Source: Choristoneura fumiferana
Lineage: Eukaryota > Arthropoda > Insecta > Lepidoptera > Tortricidae
Reading direction: 5' to 3'
NCBI RefSeq assembly: GCF_025370935.1
Contig: NC_133486.1
Span: 9,140,133-9,204,132, forward strand
Length of the DNA stretch: 64,000 bases
This document shows, piece by piece, positions 1 to 10,888 of this stretch. Below the pieces are notes generated by a model, which saw only the letters and a program-made list of their open reading frames with translations, searched no databases and had not been told where the DNA came from. Both the position numbers and the translations under genes were made by a program. Positions within the stretch are counted from its first letter, which is position 1; every line of letters starts with the position of its first letter.

Positions 1-1004
1 GAACTCGTACGTCGAAATGAAATTAACTACTCAACAAGTACGTAATATAACTAAAGTAATAACTTTAAGCTGAGAATAATACGTGTATAATATTTACGCT
101 AGTTATGGTAGTAAGTAGGTATAAGTTTTAATTATCACTTAGACACGTCCAACCACGTTCCGACAAACGACGGATAATGTAATAACAATGCAATCACACC
201 ACACTTGTAATCGCGCGATGAATGTTTGTATACAATATTATATTACCTTTGAAGAAATTTCCTACTTATAAAAAATATTCGAGAATGAGCTGATGGGTGC
301 CTTTAGTTGAGCTGGTATCAAGGCTTCCGTAGTAGCGGCTGAGCCGATTGTGATGATTCACTTGGTTCTGTAGCACTGGCCAGTATAACACTATCACTTG
401 GATGCACTCCGTGAGACACGCAATTCTCCCTTGGGTCAGAGGCGCGTGCATTCGCTTTGACAGTTAACTCGGAACCTATGTCATGGCCGCCGTCTAGTGT
501 GGCCATAACAAAAACTAAGACGTCGCGTTCGCGCGTACATCTGTGTCTTTGGCTAGTTGAAGTATAATTTTGATAGTGTTTTATGCGGCGATTAACCTTA
601 ACAGTTAACAGTGATAACAAAATTCTATATTGCTCTCGTGTCTAACATTTTTTAATGCGCAAGTGGTCTCCACATGGTTTCTGGAATATTACTATCAAGT
701 TGCAAGCAAAAACTACAATCACCGTACAACGTGCTTCTCAAAGAGAGTTTACCTTGACATTGGCGAAATTGTCCTATTAATTAGGACAGAAAAGCCATAT
801 CTTAAAAGAGAAGAAGTACATCCTGTTGGAAGGTGTAATGCCGTCCTCATGTTTCTCTATGGAAATTATTTGAATTTGGTGATGACACGTTCTACCAATT
901 TGTCTTTCGATTGTAATGTTTTGCTAGATACCAATAAAACTTGTATTTTACTTCACAAAATGTTTTAATATAATAGCTATATGCTACAGTTCCATCTCTA
1001 TCAG
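1..1004. other. No gene seen; possible LTR of the adjacent copia remnant
   Basis: No reading frame here looks like a known protein. The tail just before the primer-binding site at 1005 would be the 3' end of a 5' LTR, and an AATAAA signal lies at 933-938, which fits. I cannot place the LTR start, and no second LTR copy was recognised. Confidence 0.3.
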
Positions 1005-1015
1005 TGGTAGCAGAG
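1005..1015 (+). promoter_or_regulatory. Retrotransposon primer-binding site, initiator tRNA-Met 3' end
   Basis: TGGTAGCAGAG is the exact complement of the last 11 nt of animal initiator tRNA-Met (…CUCUGCUACCA). It sits about 58 bp before the copia gag start, where a minus-strand primer site is expected. Seen directly; the priming role is inferred from retrotransposon biology. Confidence 0.7.
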
Positions 1016-1072
1016 CGTGGTTGTGGCAAATGGAAAATTAGCTACTTTAATAACAAAAAGTGAGTAAACAAA

Positions 1073-2101
1073 ATGGGCTCAAATTTTCGGAGCATAGAAC
1101 CGTTGACGAAATCGAACTACGAAACCTGGTGTCTACAGGCACAGGCAATTCTCATAAGAAACGACTTGTGGGACATCGCTAGTGGCGAAAAAACGTTAGC
1201 GGCGACTGCTACTGCCGAAGAAAAGAGTGCTTACTTCAAGGAAGACTTAAAGGCAAGGTCAGAGCTACTGTTGCTTGTATCTCCTGCCGAACTCAAGCAA
1301 ATTAAGAGCTGTAATACGTCTAAGGAGGTATGGGACAAGTTGAAGTCAGTCCACCAGAGTTCAGGGCCAGCAAGGAAGGCTACGCTGCTAAAACAGCTGG
1401 TTCTGAAGAAAATGACTCCCCAAGAAGACGTAAGAGATCATCTTAATAATTTTCTGGACGTACTCGGTAAATTAGAAGATATGGATGTCAAAATTCATCC
1501 TGAGTTACTAAGCATTATGATGCTTTACAGTTTACCCACAAACTTTGATAGCTTCAGAACAGCTATTGAGTCCAGAGATGTCCTGCCAAGTCCAGAAATC
1601 CTAAAGGTCAAAATTTAGGCAAGTCGAACCTCAAACTTCAGAGGCATTCTGTGTTAAGCCAAAGAAAAAGGGATTGTTGTGCAAGAATTGCAACAAAAAG
1701 GGGCATTTGACAGAAGATTGTTGGTCAAAGAAAAAGCCTAAGGGCAACGTGAACAAAGGTCAAGAACAAAACTTTAACACACGTTTGACTACAGAAAATT
1801 CGAAAACCAAAGATGGTTCATGGTGTTTAGACAGTGGCTGCACGTCACATATGACAGGAGAAAAAAGGCTATTCACTGACCTAATTCCTGCGAACGACAC
1901 ACTGAGCTTAGCTTCGGAAAAGCACACTACCGAAGTTAAAGGCAAAGGAAAAGTCGTACTCTACACCAAGAGCTGCAAAAATAATTTACTAGACACACTA
2001 CGTACCAGACTTGACAAATAACTTAATGTCAGTTAGTAAAATCACGGATTATGGCTACAAAGTACTATTCGAAAGAAATGAAGCTAAAGTCCTTAAAAAA
2101 T
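1073..2101 (+). pseudogene. Copia retrotransposon gag and protease, broken and truncated
   Basis: The first frame (1073-1618, ATG) encodes a copia Gag of the UBN2 type, with the hallmark SNYETWCLQAQAIL near its start and a long helical region. A second frame, open from about 1612 to 2021, carries a CCHC knuckle (CKNCNKKGHLTEDC) and the aspartic protease motif CLDSGCTSHM. A third frame from about 1995 to 2101 continues with LMSVSKITDYGY, also typical of copia protease. So at least two frameshifts separate pieces of one Gag-Pol. Integrase, RT and RNase H are absent. The family call rests on the Gag fold signature plus the DSG motif and is firm; activity is lost. Confidence 0.88.
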
Positions 2102-2486
2102 AAAAACATGAAATATAAAAGCTAAACGAAAATATGAATTATATTGTCTTGAACTTGATGAACCGGAAGAGATAGCAAATTTTGCAAGAATGGTAAATAT
2201 CCTGTAAAAATTAAACCAGATATTTCGATATTTGTCTTATTTATCAGACTACGGCGGTTAAAAGGTTAAGACGAAGATATGTAAAATTATTTAAGCTCTC
2301 TCTACAAATCTCTGAAATAAATAAATTAATTCCATAAAACCAATTTCAGTTTCATAACCAAAATCATACAATTCACATTACATACATTCCTCTTGTTGTT
2401 ACATACTGCGCGTATGTATAAATCGGAGAAAAAGAAAAGAAACACGATATACGATATCATGTTTTTAATTAATAAGGTTTTCAAAG
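2102..2486. other. AT-rich spacer
   Basis: Nothing recognisable apart from a degraded continuation of the copia remnant at its left edge. Confidence 0.5.
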
Positions 2487-3146
2487 TCATATATCATAGA
2501 ACGCTTGGCGTTCAGCCTGAGGCGTCACAGGATTAGCGACCCTCTCAACGGCGGCTCGGAGGTTCGAAAACAATATGCCAAGAATTGGATCAACAGGGCA
2601 TTTAGCGTAGTACGCTTCGTTCTCATATTCGAAACTTCCAACTCCAGCAAGCATATTAGTCATAGGCGAAAATGTTACAGCCATCGACTTTATTATATCA
2701 CGCTCCTCAATTGATAGACGAGGGCGGTAGAACAATCCAGCGTCAATTCCCATCGTATTGATTTGGGAAGATCGACCACATAGCAATCGATATTCGAGTT
2801 GTGCCAACGATACGCGATAAAATGCGTAGGGAGAGCACTCAGGGATTCGGTCGGGTCTACGCCCGTACAATTCATAAACTTTCTTAAACGTCCACTGAGT
2901 ATAGAAGCCTACTGCCCGGGTTGTCACGGGGACAACGGCTGCTGACTTTTGGATCGAAAAATCCACTGCCTTTTCTGCTACTGATATGTACGGAGGTGAA
3001 AGGAAACAAGCGAATGCAACGACAGGTCGTTTATTACTGAAGTAACAGTATAGACAGCGTTTAGAAGTGTAGGTGACGTCACACGCATACACATCATCTC
3101 CTCCCACATTAATTAAGGGAACCTGATGACAATAAAATAACTATAT
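2487..3146 (-). pseudogene. Unrecognised ~215-aa reading frame, possible viral or mobile-element protein
   Basis: An uninterrupted frame of more than 200 codons with normal amino-acid composition and no low complexity. It opens near 3146 without an ATG; the first Met codon in frame lies over half-way through (MGIDAGLFYRP), so the N terminus is probably missing. Features are a Cys-rich start (CLYCYF), a Pro/Tyr-rich middle and the C-terminal stretch PVTPQAERQAFYDI ending in TAA-type stop. I do not recognise the family. It lies between a copia and a gypsy remnant. A structural protein of an endogenised virus is possible but unproven. Confidence 0.45.
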
Positions 3147-3171
3147 TAACATGGGAGACAAAATCTTACAG

Positions 3172-3870
3172 CTAAACTTTATAATTAATAAACTTAGATC
3201 TAGGTCTTAACAAATGACGTCGTTGGGGAATGGGCGACGAGCCGCTGGCCGGGACGACGTCCACATTATCCAACGCGGGTGGCTCAGGTACCGCCGTATC
3301 TGCAGTGGCTTGTCGCTCAGACTCCACCTGCTCTGCTCCTTCTTCGGCGTCCTCCCACCCCTCATTCCGTGGTTCATTAACACTTTCCGTATCCACTACT
3401 ATTGATGAGTCGTCCCCGAGACTCGGCAAGTCGGGCGGATCCACTGTTGAAGGTGAGGTGGGCGGGCAAGAAGGTGGGCTCCGCGATGTAGTGAACGGTA
3501 GCACTACGTCGCTGCGCCCTTCATGAGGCAGGTATTCATTATTTTCTGTTAATTTTAACAGTTGGTCAATATGACGCTTACAATTTATGTTTTGTGCTTC
3601 AATATAAACAAGATACATTCTGTTACCTATTATTTTCACAATTTTTCCCTTTTCCCAATAAGGTTTCCTCCTATCAAAACATTTTGCCCACACATTTTGT
3701 CCGACTTCGAACGCGCGTACTTGTTTATACTCAGTCCCAGCTGCTGAGTCATCGGCGCTCGCGCCGAGCGGCGGTACTATGAGATCGAGCGCGCAGCGCA
3801 AGTCACGTCCAATCCTCTCTGTGTGAAGCGTCTTCTTGTGAAATTATTTCCGTATTTATGTATTTCTTTC
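3172..3870 (-). pseudogene. Ty3/gypsy integrase C-terminal domain and Pol tail
   Basis: The frame 3172-3801 contains FEVGQNVWAKCF and WEKGKIVKIIGNRMYLV, the SH3-like C-terminal domain that follows the integrase core in Mag-like gypsy elements, then an acidic Ser/Pro-rich tail ending in RRHLLRPRSKFINYKV, the typical basic Pol terminus. Upstream bases to about 3870 encode a shifted remnant (HTERIGRDLRCALD-like). No integrase core, RT or protease precedes it. This is a 3' fragment of a gypsy element. Confidence 0.8.
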
Positions 3871-3896
3871 ACAACGTCAGCTTTACCCCCCATTTT

Positions 3897-4322
3897 CAGT
3901 TTAGGGTAATATTGCAGTGTGTGTACTTTTTATCATTGACTGGTTTAGGCGTATGTGGTAATGGAGGTAAATGAACACGCTTTATATCCTCAACTGGTTT
4001 AGTTGTTAGTGCAGTAGCAGGCGACGGTGAATTCAAACGCTCTTCCAAAGCTTTAAGTATCCCACGAAAACCGTTAAGGTTTCTAGTATTATCCTTTATT
4101 TTTTTTCAAACATTGGATAGATACATCGTCTAATTGCTCTTTGGAGACATAATCATCCTTATAATAACCTTTTCCTAAATGTTGCAGTCTTTTTCCATTA
4201 CACTCAATGATGGCACCTTCAACCTTGTCACCAAAAGGTGACGAGAGATTTTCCTCAATTAGCTCAATCATTCCATCCTTCCACCACCACCCCTCCATGC
4301 TGCTCGATATAAATAGAAACAC
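3897..4322 (-). pseudogene. Unrecognised coding remnant in two frames
   Basis: Frame one (4089-4322) encodes an acidic ~70-aa piece with KVEGAIIECNGKRLQHLG and YYKDDYVSKEQLDD. An A-run near 4095-4105 shifts it into a second open frame (3897-4100) with LNGFRGILKALEERLNSPS and a Pro-rich stretch. The two pieces read smoothly across the slip, so one broken gene is likely. No family is recognised. It precedes the gypsy tail on the same strand, but the relationship is unclear. Confidence 0.35.
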
Positions 4323-4672
4323 ATCTCCTAATTCAACTAATTTATGTATTTATCATGACTTACCACTGTCAATTAAAAAATATGGTTTGAGAAGAATAAT
4401 GATGTGCGTGTTAATGTATATAGGATAGATACAAAATCGAAAAAAAGAAACAAGTGGTCTGAGATGAATAATGATACTTATGTTAATAAAAAACTAAACA
4501 TAATTGTTCCTAATATTGTGCGTCACGCAAGATTGTTCTGAAAAATAAAACTCGTCAAATGAACTTGCTGCTTCAAGAAAATGAAAGGACGTGTCATTAT
4601 TCTACAATCAGAAGCTTATCTCGTTTATTAAGTTCGAAAACTGGAAACAGCAAAATAAAACATTATTAAACA

Positions 4673-5036
4673 TTAAGAGCGTAAACCTGCTGAGCTGGCA
4701 ACGTTGCATTTTTGTTAGTTTTTCTCGAATATTCCATAAAAATGAATGAAAATTAATAATGTTGTCTGATAGAACACTTCTTAATATATAAGTTAATGTG
4801 TTTACTCCAATAATTATTCGTGATAGACTTTTATATTTCTTAAAAACGAATTAATGTTTATAACCGGTTTAAAAAAAGTCTATAACGAATAATTATTGGA
4901 GTAGACACATTAACTTATATATTAAGAAGTGTTCTATCAGACAACATTATTAATTTTCATTCAATATTTATGGAATAATCGAGAAAAACTAACAAAAATG
5001 CAACGTTGCCAGCTCAGCAGGTATAAACGCTCTTAA
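4673..5036. mobile_element. Foldback MITE, copy 1, TTAA-flanked
   Basis: Nearly the whole 364 bp is one inverted repeat: arms of about 170 bp start with GAGCGTAAACCTGCTGAGCT on the left and end with the reverse complement on the right, with one small indel. TTAA lies at both borders (4673-4676 and 5033-5036), the footprint of TTAA-targeting transposases (piggyBac, Kolobok or Sola3-like). No coding capacity. A second, interrupted copy is at 19505-20528. Confidence 0.85.
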
Positions 5037-5699
5037 TGCATTACCAATTTCTGCACACCATACATTTTACCATCTTCGAGATGATAAAAGGTAGGCGTTT
5101 TTTTACACATGTGGCATGGAAATGTCCTCAGTGACTTTTATTGCCACGTTTTGATTGTGCAGTCACTTTTTTTACTTTATCACTTGTAACGTGGTTTTTA
5201 TGGGCCCAAGTTACGTATACATTCACCAAATAACTGTAGTCAGAGAGACAGAGACTTTAATTCAATTAAATAAATTCCCAGGGCGCCTTCTCCTGTTGGT
5301 ATGATTTCAAGAAAACAAATTTTGAAATATAAATAATGGTTATTTATTAAAAATAACTTCTTAATAAAAATTACATATGCAAGCTGTAGAACAGAGGTAT
5401 GCACATAACACCATTAAGTAAAAGACAAGAATGTCTAGTACACCAGCATGGGAAAGATATAAAGATGAGCCACAAATCAAATTTAAATGAGAAATTAATC
5501 ACAGTAATTTTATGTAATATCTAATATTATTAGGTATTAGGGACATAGAAACATATCCGACAATTATTCCCTGGCGGGACACTTCTCTTTCCTAATCAGG
5601 TTCAGAATTATAGATGTGCGACAACTTTAAGTTGCTAAATAAATAGATCTTGAGAAAATACCTCTGGACACGCTGTCACGAAGACATCCGCTGCAGTAA
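5037..5699. other. Spacer with no clear gene
   Basis: On the minus strand around 5050-5130 a short stretch reads FPCHMCKKTPTFYHLEDG, which might be a C-terminal scrap of the neighbouring transposase remnant, but it is too short to assign. The rest is AT-rich and unrecognised. Confidence 0.3.
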
Positions 5700-6150
5700 T
5701 TTTATTTGCAAATTTTATAAATGGAATTTTCAGAAAAGTCACAAAATGACGATATCGTAATCTTTAATGTTATTGACACAATCTCTGTATTGACGTTGTT
5801 GTTCTTTCCAGTTGTAGGTATGCATTTTGAATGCAGGCAAGGCATTTTGTATTTCTGCGATAACTTCACGCACATTTCCTTTTTCTTGTTGTTTTGTGGT
5901 CTTTTTCGTCATAAAAACCTTGCCGGACTTCTCATATCGATGATCTACTCTAGCCCATTTGTGCCACGTTATATCCGAGTCCAGTTTCTCTTCTTCATAT
6001 GTAATACTTGGATTACAGCAGGTGTTGCATTTATTGTACATGCTTTCACATCGTTTAATATCACACGCTACAGTAGTTAAGAGCTCCTTTGTATCTTCGT
6101 ATGCTATCAGACCATTTGATTTCAGAGCTTTAAAGAGGTAACCGAAGTGT
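5700..6150 (-). pseudogene. Remnant of an uncharacterised transposase-like protein (older copy A)
   Basis: Reading from 6150, the frame gives RHFGYLFKALKSNGLIAYED, then CNTC, an ITWHKWARVDHRYEKSGK block and QALPAF..HTYNWKEQQRQYRDCVNNIKDYD-like spacing up to 5739. These blocks align in order with the large protein at 56-58 kb (HENFKLLASALL, CEGCKNKK, KTFENKFDIFIKHTG). After a one-base slip the first catalytic-type motif appears as CDFSEN near 5715-5735, followed by stops. So this is a degraded N-terminal half of the same family. Confidence 0.7.
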
Positions 6151-6779
6151 CTCTATTATTAATACTTGGTGACAGTGCGTAGTGAGGCTTACAGTTGTAA
6201 AAATTGGTGAAGCCAGATAACCCGCCCTATTTTTATAATTTTTGTAAACTTTACTTTACTTTTTCAGTGTGTCAACTAAGTATCTTATCTGCATTTTATT
6301 TTTGTCTTTAGTCCTCGTTTCCATCTTATCTTATCTGCTGATGTCGTCTCTCAAAAACAAACATTCTATTTTTTCAGGCAAGTTCTTGGGTATCCTCTTA
6401 CTTCATTATCTCGTATCCGGATTTTTCCTAAAAGGCCTAAAATTTTGCTCTTACCTTCTTCTAATAATTTGTCCAGTTTCTTGACCACCTTTTTGTGTAA
6501 TAGTTTGTCCTTGGGTTTCTGGCAAGTGCCAAAACAAAGTGGAGAGAGAAGAGAGAAGTGCGTGATTTGTATGGTAAGTACCATACATTAAAAAAAACCG
6601 ACCAAGAGCGTGTCGGCAAAATAGGATACCGTAGCCATTACGAAAAAATAAAAGTAATATTTTTCTAAGGATTTCGCATTTTGTATATTTTATACCTTAG
6701 GCTGCTGTATACTATTAAACTACTAATAATTCTCAAGCAAACTTAGCCGTAATGTTATCCTTGTAAAGGGTATAGCCGT
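6151..6779. other. Spacer with repeat fragment
   Basis: The stretch near 6596-6625 (CCGACCAAGAGCGTGTCGGC) resembles a dispersed sequence common in moth and butterfly introns. A minus-strand frame at 6366-6584 is Lys-rich (KVVKKLDKLLEEGKSK) but matches nothing I know. Confidence 0.3.
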
Positions 6780-7045
6780 GTTTGTATGGGGCATTTATTG
6801 GAGGTTTGGGGCGAAATAAAAGTATTTTCAGTGGAATTAATAATATGAATAGCTTTATTTTTATTTAGTTTGCACTTGGAAGTATACGTCCGCCTTAACC
6901 GGTCCTGTCGCGGTAACTAAAACAAAAGGGCTGTGTTTCAAAGCTAGTAAGTCTATAAATATATCACATAGGTACATAGCTACATAACAACGGTATCTAG
7001 GTCAGAGATGGGTATTAATTTTTGTATTAACAGTTAAATCCAACA
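6780..7045 (-). mobile_element. Copia 3' LTR
   Basis: On the minus strand the LTR begins TGTTGGATTTAACTG at 7045, directly after a polypurine tract. It contains a TTTATAG TATA-like site and AATAAA signals. TGTTGG after a GAGGGGG tract is the classic copia PPT-LTR junction. The far end is uncertain, placed near 6780. Confidence 0.6.
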
Positions 7046-7056
7046 CGCCCCCTCAA
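7046..7056 (-). promoter_or_regulatory. Copia polypurine tract
   Basis: Minus-strand TTGAGGGGGCG sits immediately before the LTR TGTTGG start; this primes plus-strand synthesis in copia elements. Confidence 0.65.
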
Positions 7057-7297
7057 AAATTAATCTCTACTTAACTAGTCATTTGATTGAAGATTTTATC
7101 GCTATCGCATCGCTGACGCAGTCAGTACGACGAACATTTGTATGTATTATTTGAATGATCATATTTCTTCCAAGTGTGGTCTGGGGTAATGTACAATATT
7201 ATGGTCCAACATTTGTTGCTTTGGATTAGGGAAAACCCAGAAAAACCTAATCAGACCATTTCATTTAAAATTAATGAAAATGTACTTATAAATAAAC

Positions 7298-7765
7298 TTA
7301 TTCTAGACCCATATCTTTCCTCATTTGTATAAACTTCACTGCTGGTAATGGCTTTCAAGTCAAGTCAAAGTCAAGTCAAAATATCTTTATTCAATTTAGG
7401 CTATAACAAGCACTTATGAATGTCAAAAAAAAATCTACCACCGGTTCGGAAAAACCTCTGCTGAGAAGAATCCGGCAAGAAACTCAACGAGGTATATATT
7501 TTTTTTAAAACAGATTTACAATATTATTAAATGATATGTATACATCACAAGTATTTAACACAACTTTATTTTTAACACAGTAGGTTCGCTATTTGAAGGG
7601 ATCGCTAATGCGGATCGGAATTATTTCCAAATATCCCTGTCCATGATATAATCATTAACTTTATAATACGCCTTTGATATTAATGTCTTCTTGACAATAG
7701 ATCTGAATTTGCCAAAACATCAGCCAATTGGTTACCTGTGGAAATATAGTTTAATTTTATTCCAC
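7298..7765 (-). pseudogene. Copia RNase H C terminus, split by a LINE
   Basis: Minus-strand bases 7765-7711 encode GGIKLNYISTGNQLADVLA, and bases after the LINE (about 7353-7298) continue with KPLPAVKFIQMRKDMGLE and a TAA stop. Joined conceptually these are the last residues of a copia RNase H (QLAD-x-LTKPLP pattern). The PPT and 3' LTR follow on the same strand, so this is the 3' end of one copia element with a LINE fragment inserted at the Ala-Lys boundary. Upstream pol is missing. Confidence 0.75.
7354..7710 (-). mobile_element. 5'-truncated CR1/Jockey-type LINE 3' end
   Basis: On the minus strand it opens with the RT C-terminal end FRSIVKKTLISKAYYKVNDY and a stop, then a 3' UTR with AATAAA and a terminal (TTGAC)n-type repeat (7356-7380 on the plus strand reads CAAGTCAAGTCAAAG…). 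This ending is very common in lepidopteran LINEs. It is inserted in the copia RNase H reading frame with almost no target duplication visible. Confidence 0.8.
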
Positions 7766-8546
7766 CAGAAAAAAAACAATATACAAGAATAGGGCTCTCG
7801 GCTAGCCAGTAGTTATATAGAGCTGGTGGGTTGTTTGGGCTACCTCAACTGAATGTCCGCCTGCACGGTTTTGTTCGCTTAGTGAAATTAGTTAAAAGTA
7901 AAATGTTGAGCGCCACTAGCCGAAGCGGCGACTGGACCGGAAGTTTAATGGTAAAAAATGTGTGTACCTCGGCCCGGAGAACTACCCATAAAGCATCTAA
8001 CGTACCTAATAAATTTCAACAGAATTCGACGATTATCAAATGAGAAGTTTATTGAAGAGTTATTTTTCATATAAGAAGATGGTGAAAAATTCAATAAACT
8101 GAGTAATGTTATTTCCCTGGAGAGCAAATTTCAGATAATAGTTACAGAGACTATTGAAAGAGGGAAAGTTGCAAAACTAATCCTTAAAAACCAGGTACTG
8201 TTGAGAAAGGGAAAGTTGTACCTAACTAAGAATAGCAACCTTTACCGAAAAGTAGTTGGGGCACAGAACTAACCAGCATTTTGACGCCTGAGAAGTCTCG
8301 AAACAAATGTGTGTGTGTGTGTGTGTGTAGATCCATGCATCTGTTTCAGTTTCAGTTAAGTGAGGGAAAGTGTTAAAGTCTATGGTTTCTGTGTCGTAGC
8401 AACGGTTTTTTCGTTTGTAGACAGTGTCACTTAATGAATATATAGTCTTACAGAGTGCACTGATTTACAGAGTTTTCTTTAATATAGGAGGCAGAGTTCA
8501 TCCGATTCGTTATACATTAACAGTCTCTCACCCATAGGACTGTGTA
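7766..8546. other. Spacer with (GT)n microsatellite
   Basis: Contains a (TG)10 tract at 8309-8328. No reading frame here resembles a known protein. Confidence 0.5.
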
Positions 8547-8600
8547 CAGTCGCCATCAGATATATGGTAGCGGCCAAGGTACTCAAATATTTCGGAGCAG
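8547..8600. repeat. Mariner-like terminal repeat, single end
   Basis: CAGTCGCCATCAGATATATG after a TA resembles the left terminus of a dispersed lepidopteran mariner MITE. I found no matching inverted right end, so it may be a solo or broken end. It may or may not belong to the Tc1 pseudogene that follows. Confidence 0.4.
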
Positions 8601-8967
8601 CATTAAATTTCAATATATTAGTTACGATAGATAAGGTCTATAATATCGGACCATATAATTCGCCATAAATTTGGGAGCAGCGACTTTTCAATTAATTCGT
8701 GACATACAATAAGATAAATATATCGTAACAAACAGATCGTCAATGGTATCGAAGCAGTCAGGGTGGTCATAAAGATCGGAACATTTATGGAAAAATATAC
8801 TGTAAATCTGTGTCATAGTACCTACACATTTGAATTCGTTACTATCTACTTGAGTTCTATTGACTTAAGTTGTCAATGTCAAGGATGATTTTGACGACTA
8901 TTATGGGTGAGCAAGTGAGTTTCTTAGACACATGAGATAATTTCAAGCAGCATTCTCGAAAACTGTA

Positions 8968-9990
8968 TCAATTGATAGTATTCATATTAATATAAAACTC
9001 CCAAACGTTGAGAGCGTGGCGTCTTAAAGCATCTTTGGTGCGACACTGGTTTCCGTCCCACTCTTGCACCATTTTACCCCATAGATTTTCTATGGGGTTG
9101 AGATCGGGGCTCTTTGCAGGCATTTTTATGCGAGTCAGCTCATCTCTGTGATCATTAATCCATCCCTGAACCAAGCGAGCATTATGCACCGAGCTGTTGT
9201 CTTGCATGAATGTTATATGCTCATTGGGGTAAAATACTTGGGCAGTAGGCAAAAACGACTCCTCAAGTATTTCTTTGTAATCCACCGCATTCATACGACC
9301 TGTAATTTCTACCAGCTTCCCTGGGCCGTCTTTACACATCCAGCCCCAAAATCCAATTGTAATACGCCCACTCTGGCGATTAGGCACTACATTTTGCTCC
9401 AGATAACGCGTATTATCTGGTCTCCATAAACTCATTCTGCCATTATCTGCTGAACAGAACACCTTTTCGTCCATAAAAATTACTTTATTAAAATTTTGAT
9501 TCAAATACCTAGCTGCAAATTGCAACCTATCCTCTTTGTGTCTATCAGTTAGTGCCGGTTTCCTTGCTGGCACTCTATTTGTAAACCACCCTCTTTTAGA
9601 CGCCGTTGTATGGTACTGCTCGATACTTGGTATTGATTTGCAAACTGGGTGGTATTTATGAATCTTTCTACACGAGCTTGATTTATAATATTCATGTCCT
9701 GACGCCGTGTCGTAGAACGCGGACCTCCAAAAGATACGTGATTCGACAAAGCTCCTTCTTGCTGCCATCTTTCCAGCCATCGATACACGGTGTTTCTCTA
9801 AAATAACGTTTTATTTATTAAATCATTATCGTAATAACCTTTGCATTTAAATCATGTAAGTATGTATAGTGTAGTAAACAATACTTACTGAAACTCAGAC
9901 TTCATTAGCTACGTCTGTTATAGGCAGACCATCATTCCGCAATTGTATAATTTTCTTTTTTATTTCAGTATCTACGCGATAGGGTATCAT
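8968..9990 (-). pseudogene. Tc1/mariner (DD37E) transposase with intron, inactivated
   Basis: Exon 1 starts at ATG 9990 (MIPYRVDTEIKKK) and encodes the first helix-turn-helix. A 91-bp GT-AG intron (9798-9888) interrupts the second helix; exon 2 resumes RNTVYRWLERW. The catalytic domain has FMDEKVF (D1), MQDNSSVH (D2) and SPDLNPIENLW (E), with 37 residues between D2 and E, so DD37E. Lesions: an in-frame TGA three codons before the splice donor, where Gly is expected, and a one-base frameshift near 9590 between the HTH and catalytic parts. It acts as a cut-and-paste transposase in active relatives. Terminal repeats were not securely located. Confidence 0.88.
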
Positions 9991-10371
9991 GGTCTTGGGC
10001 AAAATTGTTTAAGATTAAAATAACAATTTTTGCAGTCTACTTTCGATAAAATAGTACGAGGATAACAATTGCAGGAAATTGTCAACGTCAAGAATATAGA
10101 AAACCAAGAAAACTGAAGAAATCAAATATCGAACGCAGTTTGAAGTAGGACTACACGCGTTAAAAGAGTTCGCACGTGAAAGATAATTACCAAGTAGGTT
10201 ACCATATAGTAGTTAGGTACCATATAGTCGTTCGGAATTCCGTTGCGAGCAGACGTGCCGCTCTCGTGATTTTAGTACAGTGCGTATCGCTGCGTCAACT
10301 CGGTTTGCTGCGCGCGATGCACTAAAGTGCAGAATCATCAGAAACGCTCGTGCAACAACGATGACCTAGAT
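9991..10371. other. Spacer; right part may be LINE 5' UTR
   Basis: No gene seen. The GC-richer part from about 10230 to 10371 would join directly to 13632 if the hAT element were removed, and so may be 5' UTR of the Jockey-type LINE. Inference only. Confidence 0.35.
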
Positions 10372-10524
10372 TAGGCTTGTGCGCGCTCGGTCACTGAGCG
10401 GATCGCTCCAAACTAGTACAATCGCTCAAATGTACTAGTTCGGTCTTTTGGCTCTTTTAGTTCACTAGTACACTGAAAGAAACGATGCTCCTTTGACCGA
10501 ATGAATGAATCCGAGAGCTTGGTC

Positions 10525-10650
10525 CTATACCTACCACGAAGCGCAAAACTTGAACTTCGTATGTTTCCGTCCCGCTGACGCTTATGTCATTTAATACGCG
10601 AGTGAAAGAGACGGTGCGATACGAACTTCGATTTACGAGTTTCGTAGTAG
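10525..10650. repeat. Palindromic MITE, copy 1
   Basis: Begins CTATACCTACCACGAAGCG and ends with a near reverse complement (…GAGTTTCGTAGTAG). About 85% identical by eye to 63818-63938. Ends pair to form an imperfect hairpin. No coding capacity. Confidence 0.65.
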
Positions 10651-10888
10651 CGCCTCTGCTCCGAGATTGGAGAGTCGAGGTTCGTGTGGACAGGTAAAAT
10701 AATATTACAAAACAAAATAATCATGCATGCAAATAGATTTGTCACTAAATTATTTCTGTATAAAATTACATGTTATTTGATTTCCCTTCATACTTTACTT
10801 ACAGGCTTAGGACTGTCATTCTATTATTCATCAAGGAGTATTAGAATGGCGTATTTCAAAATCAAATATTTACATTGATTAGCTGATT

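Noticed and set aside
630..968. 112-codon plus-strand frame near the left edge
   Set aside because: No recognisable motif and it ends inside the probable copia LTR.
8547..10260. Terminal repeats for the Tc1 pseudogene
   Set aside because: CAGTCGCCATCAG at 8547 has no inverted partner to the right, so full element limits are not claimed.
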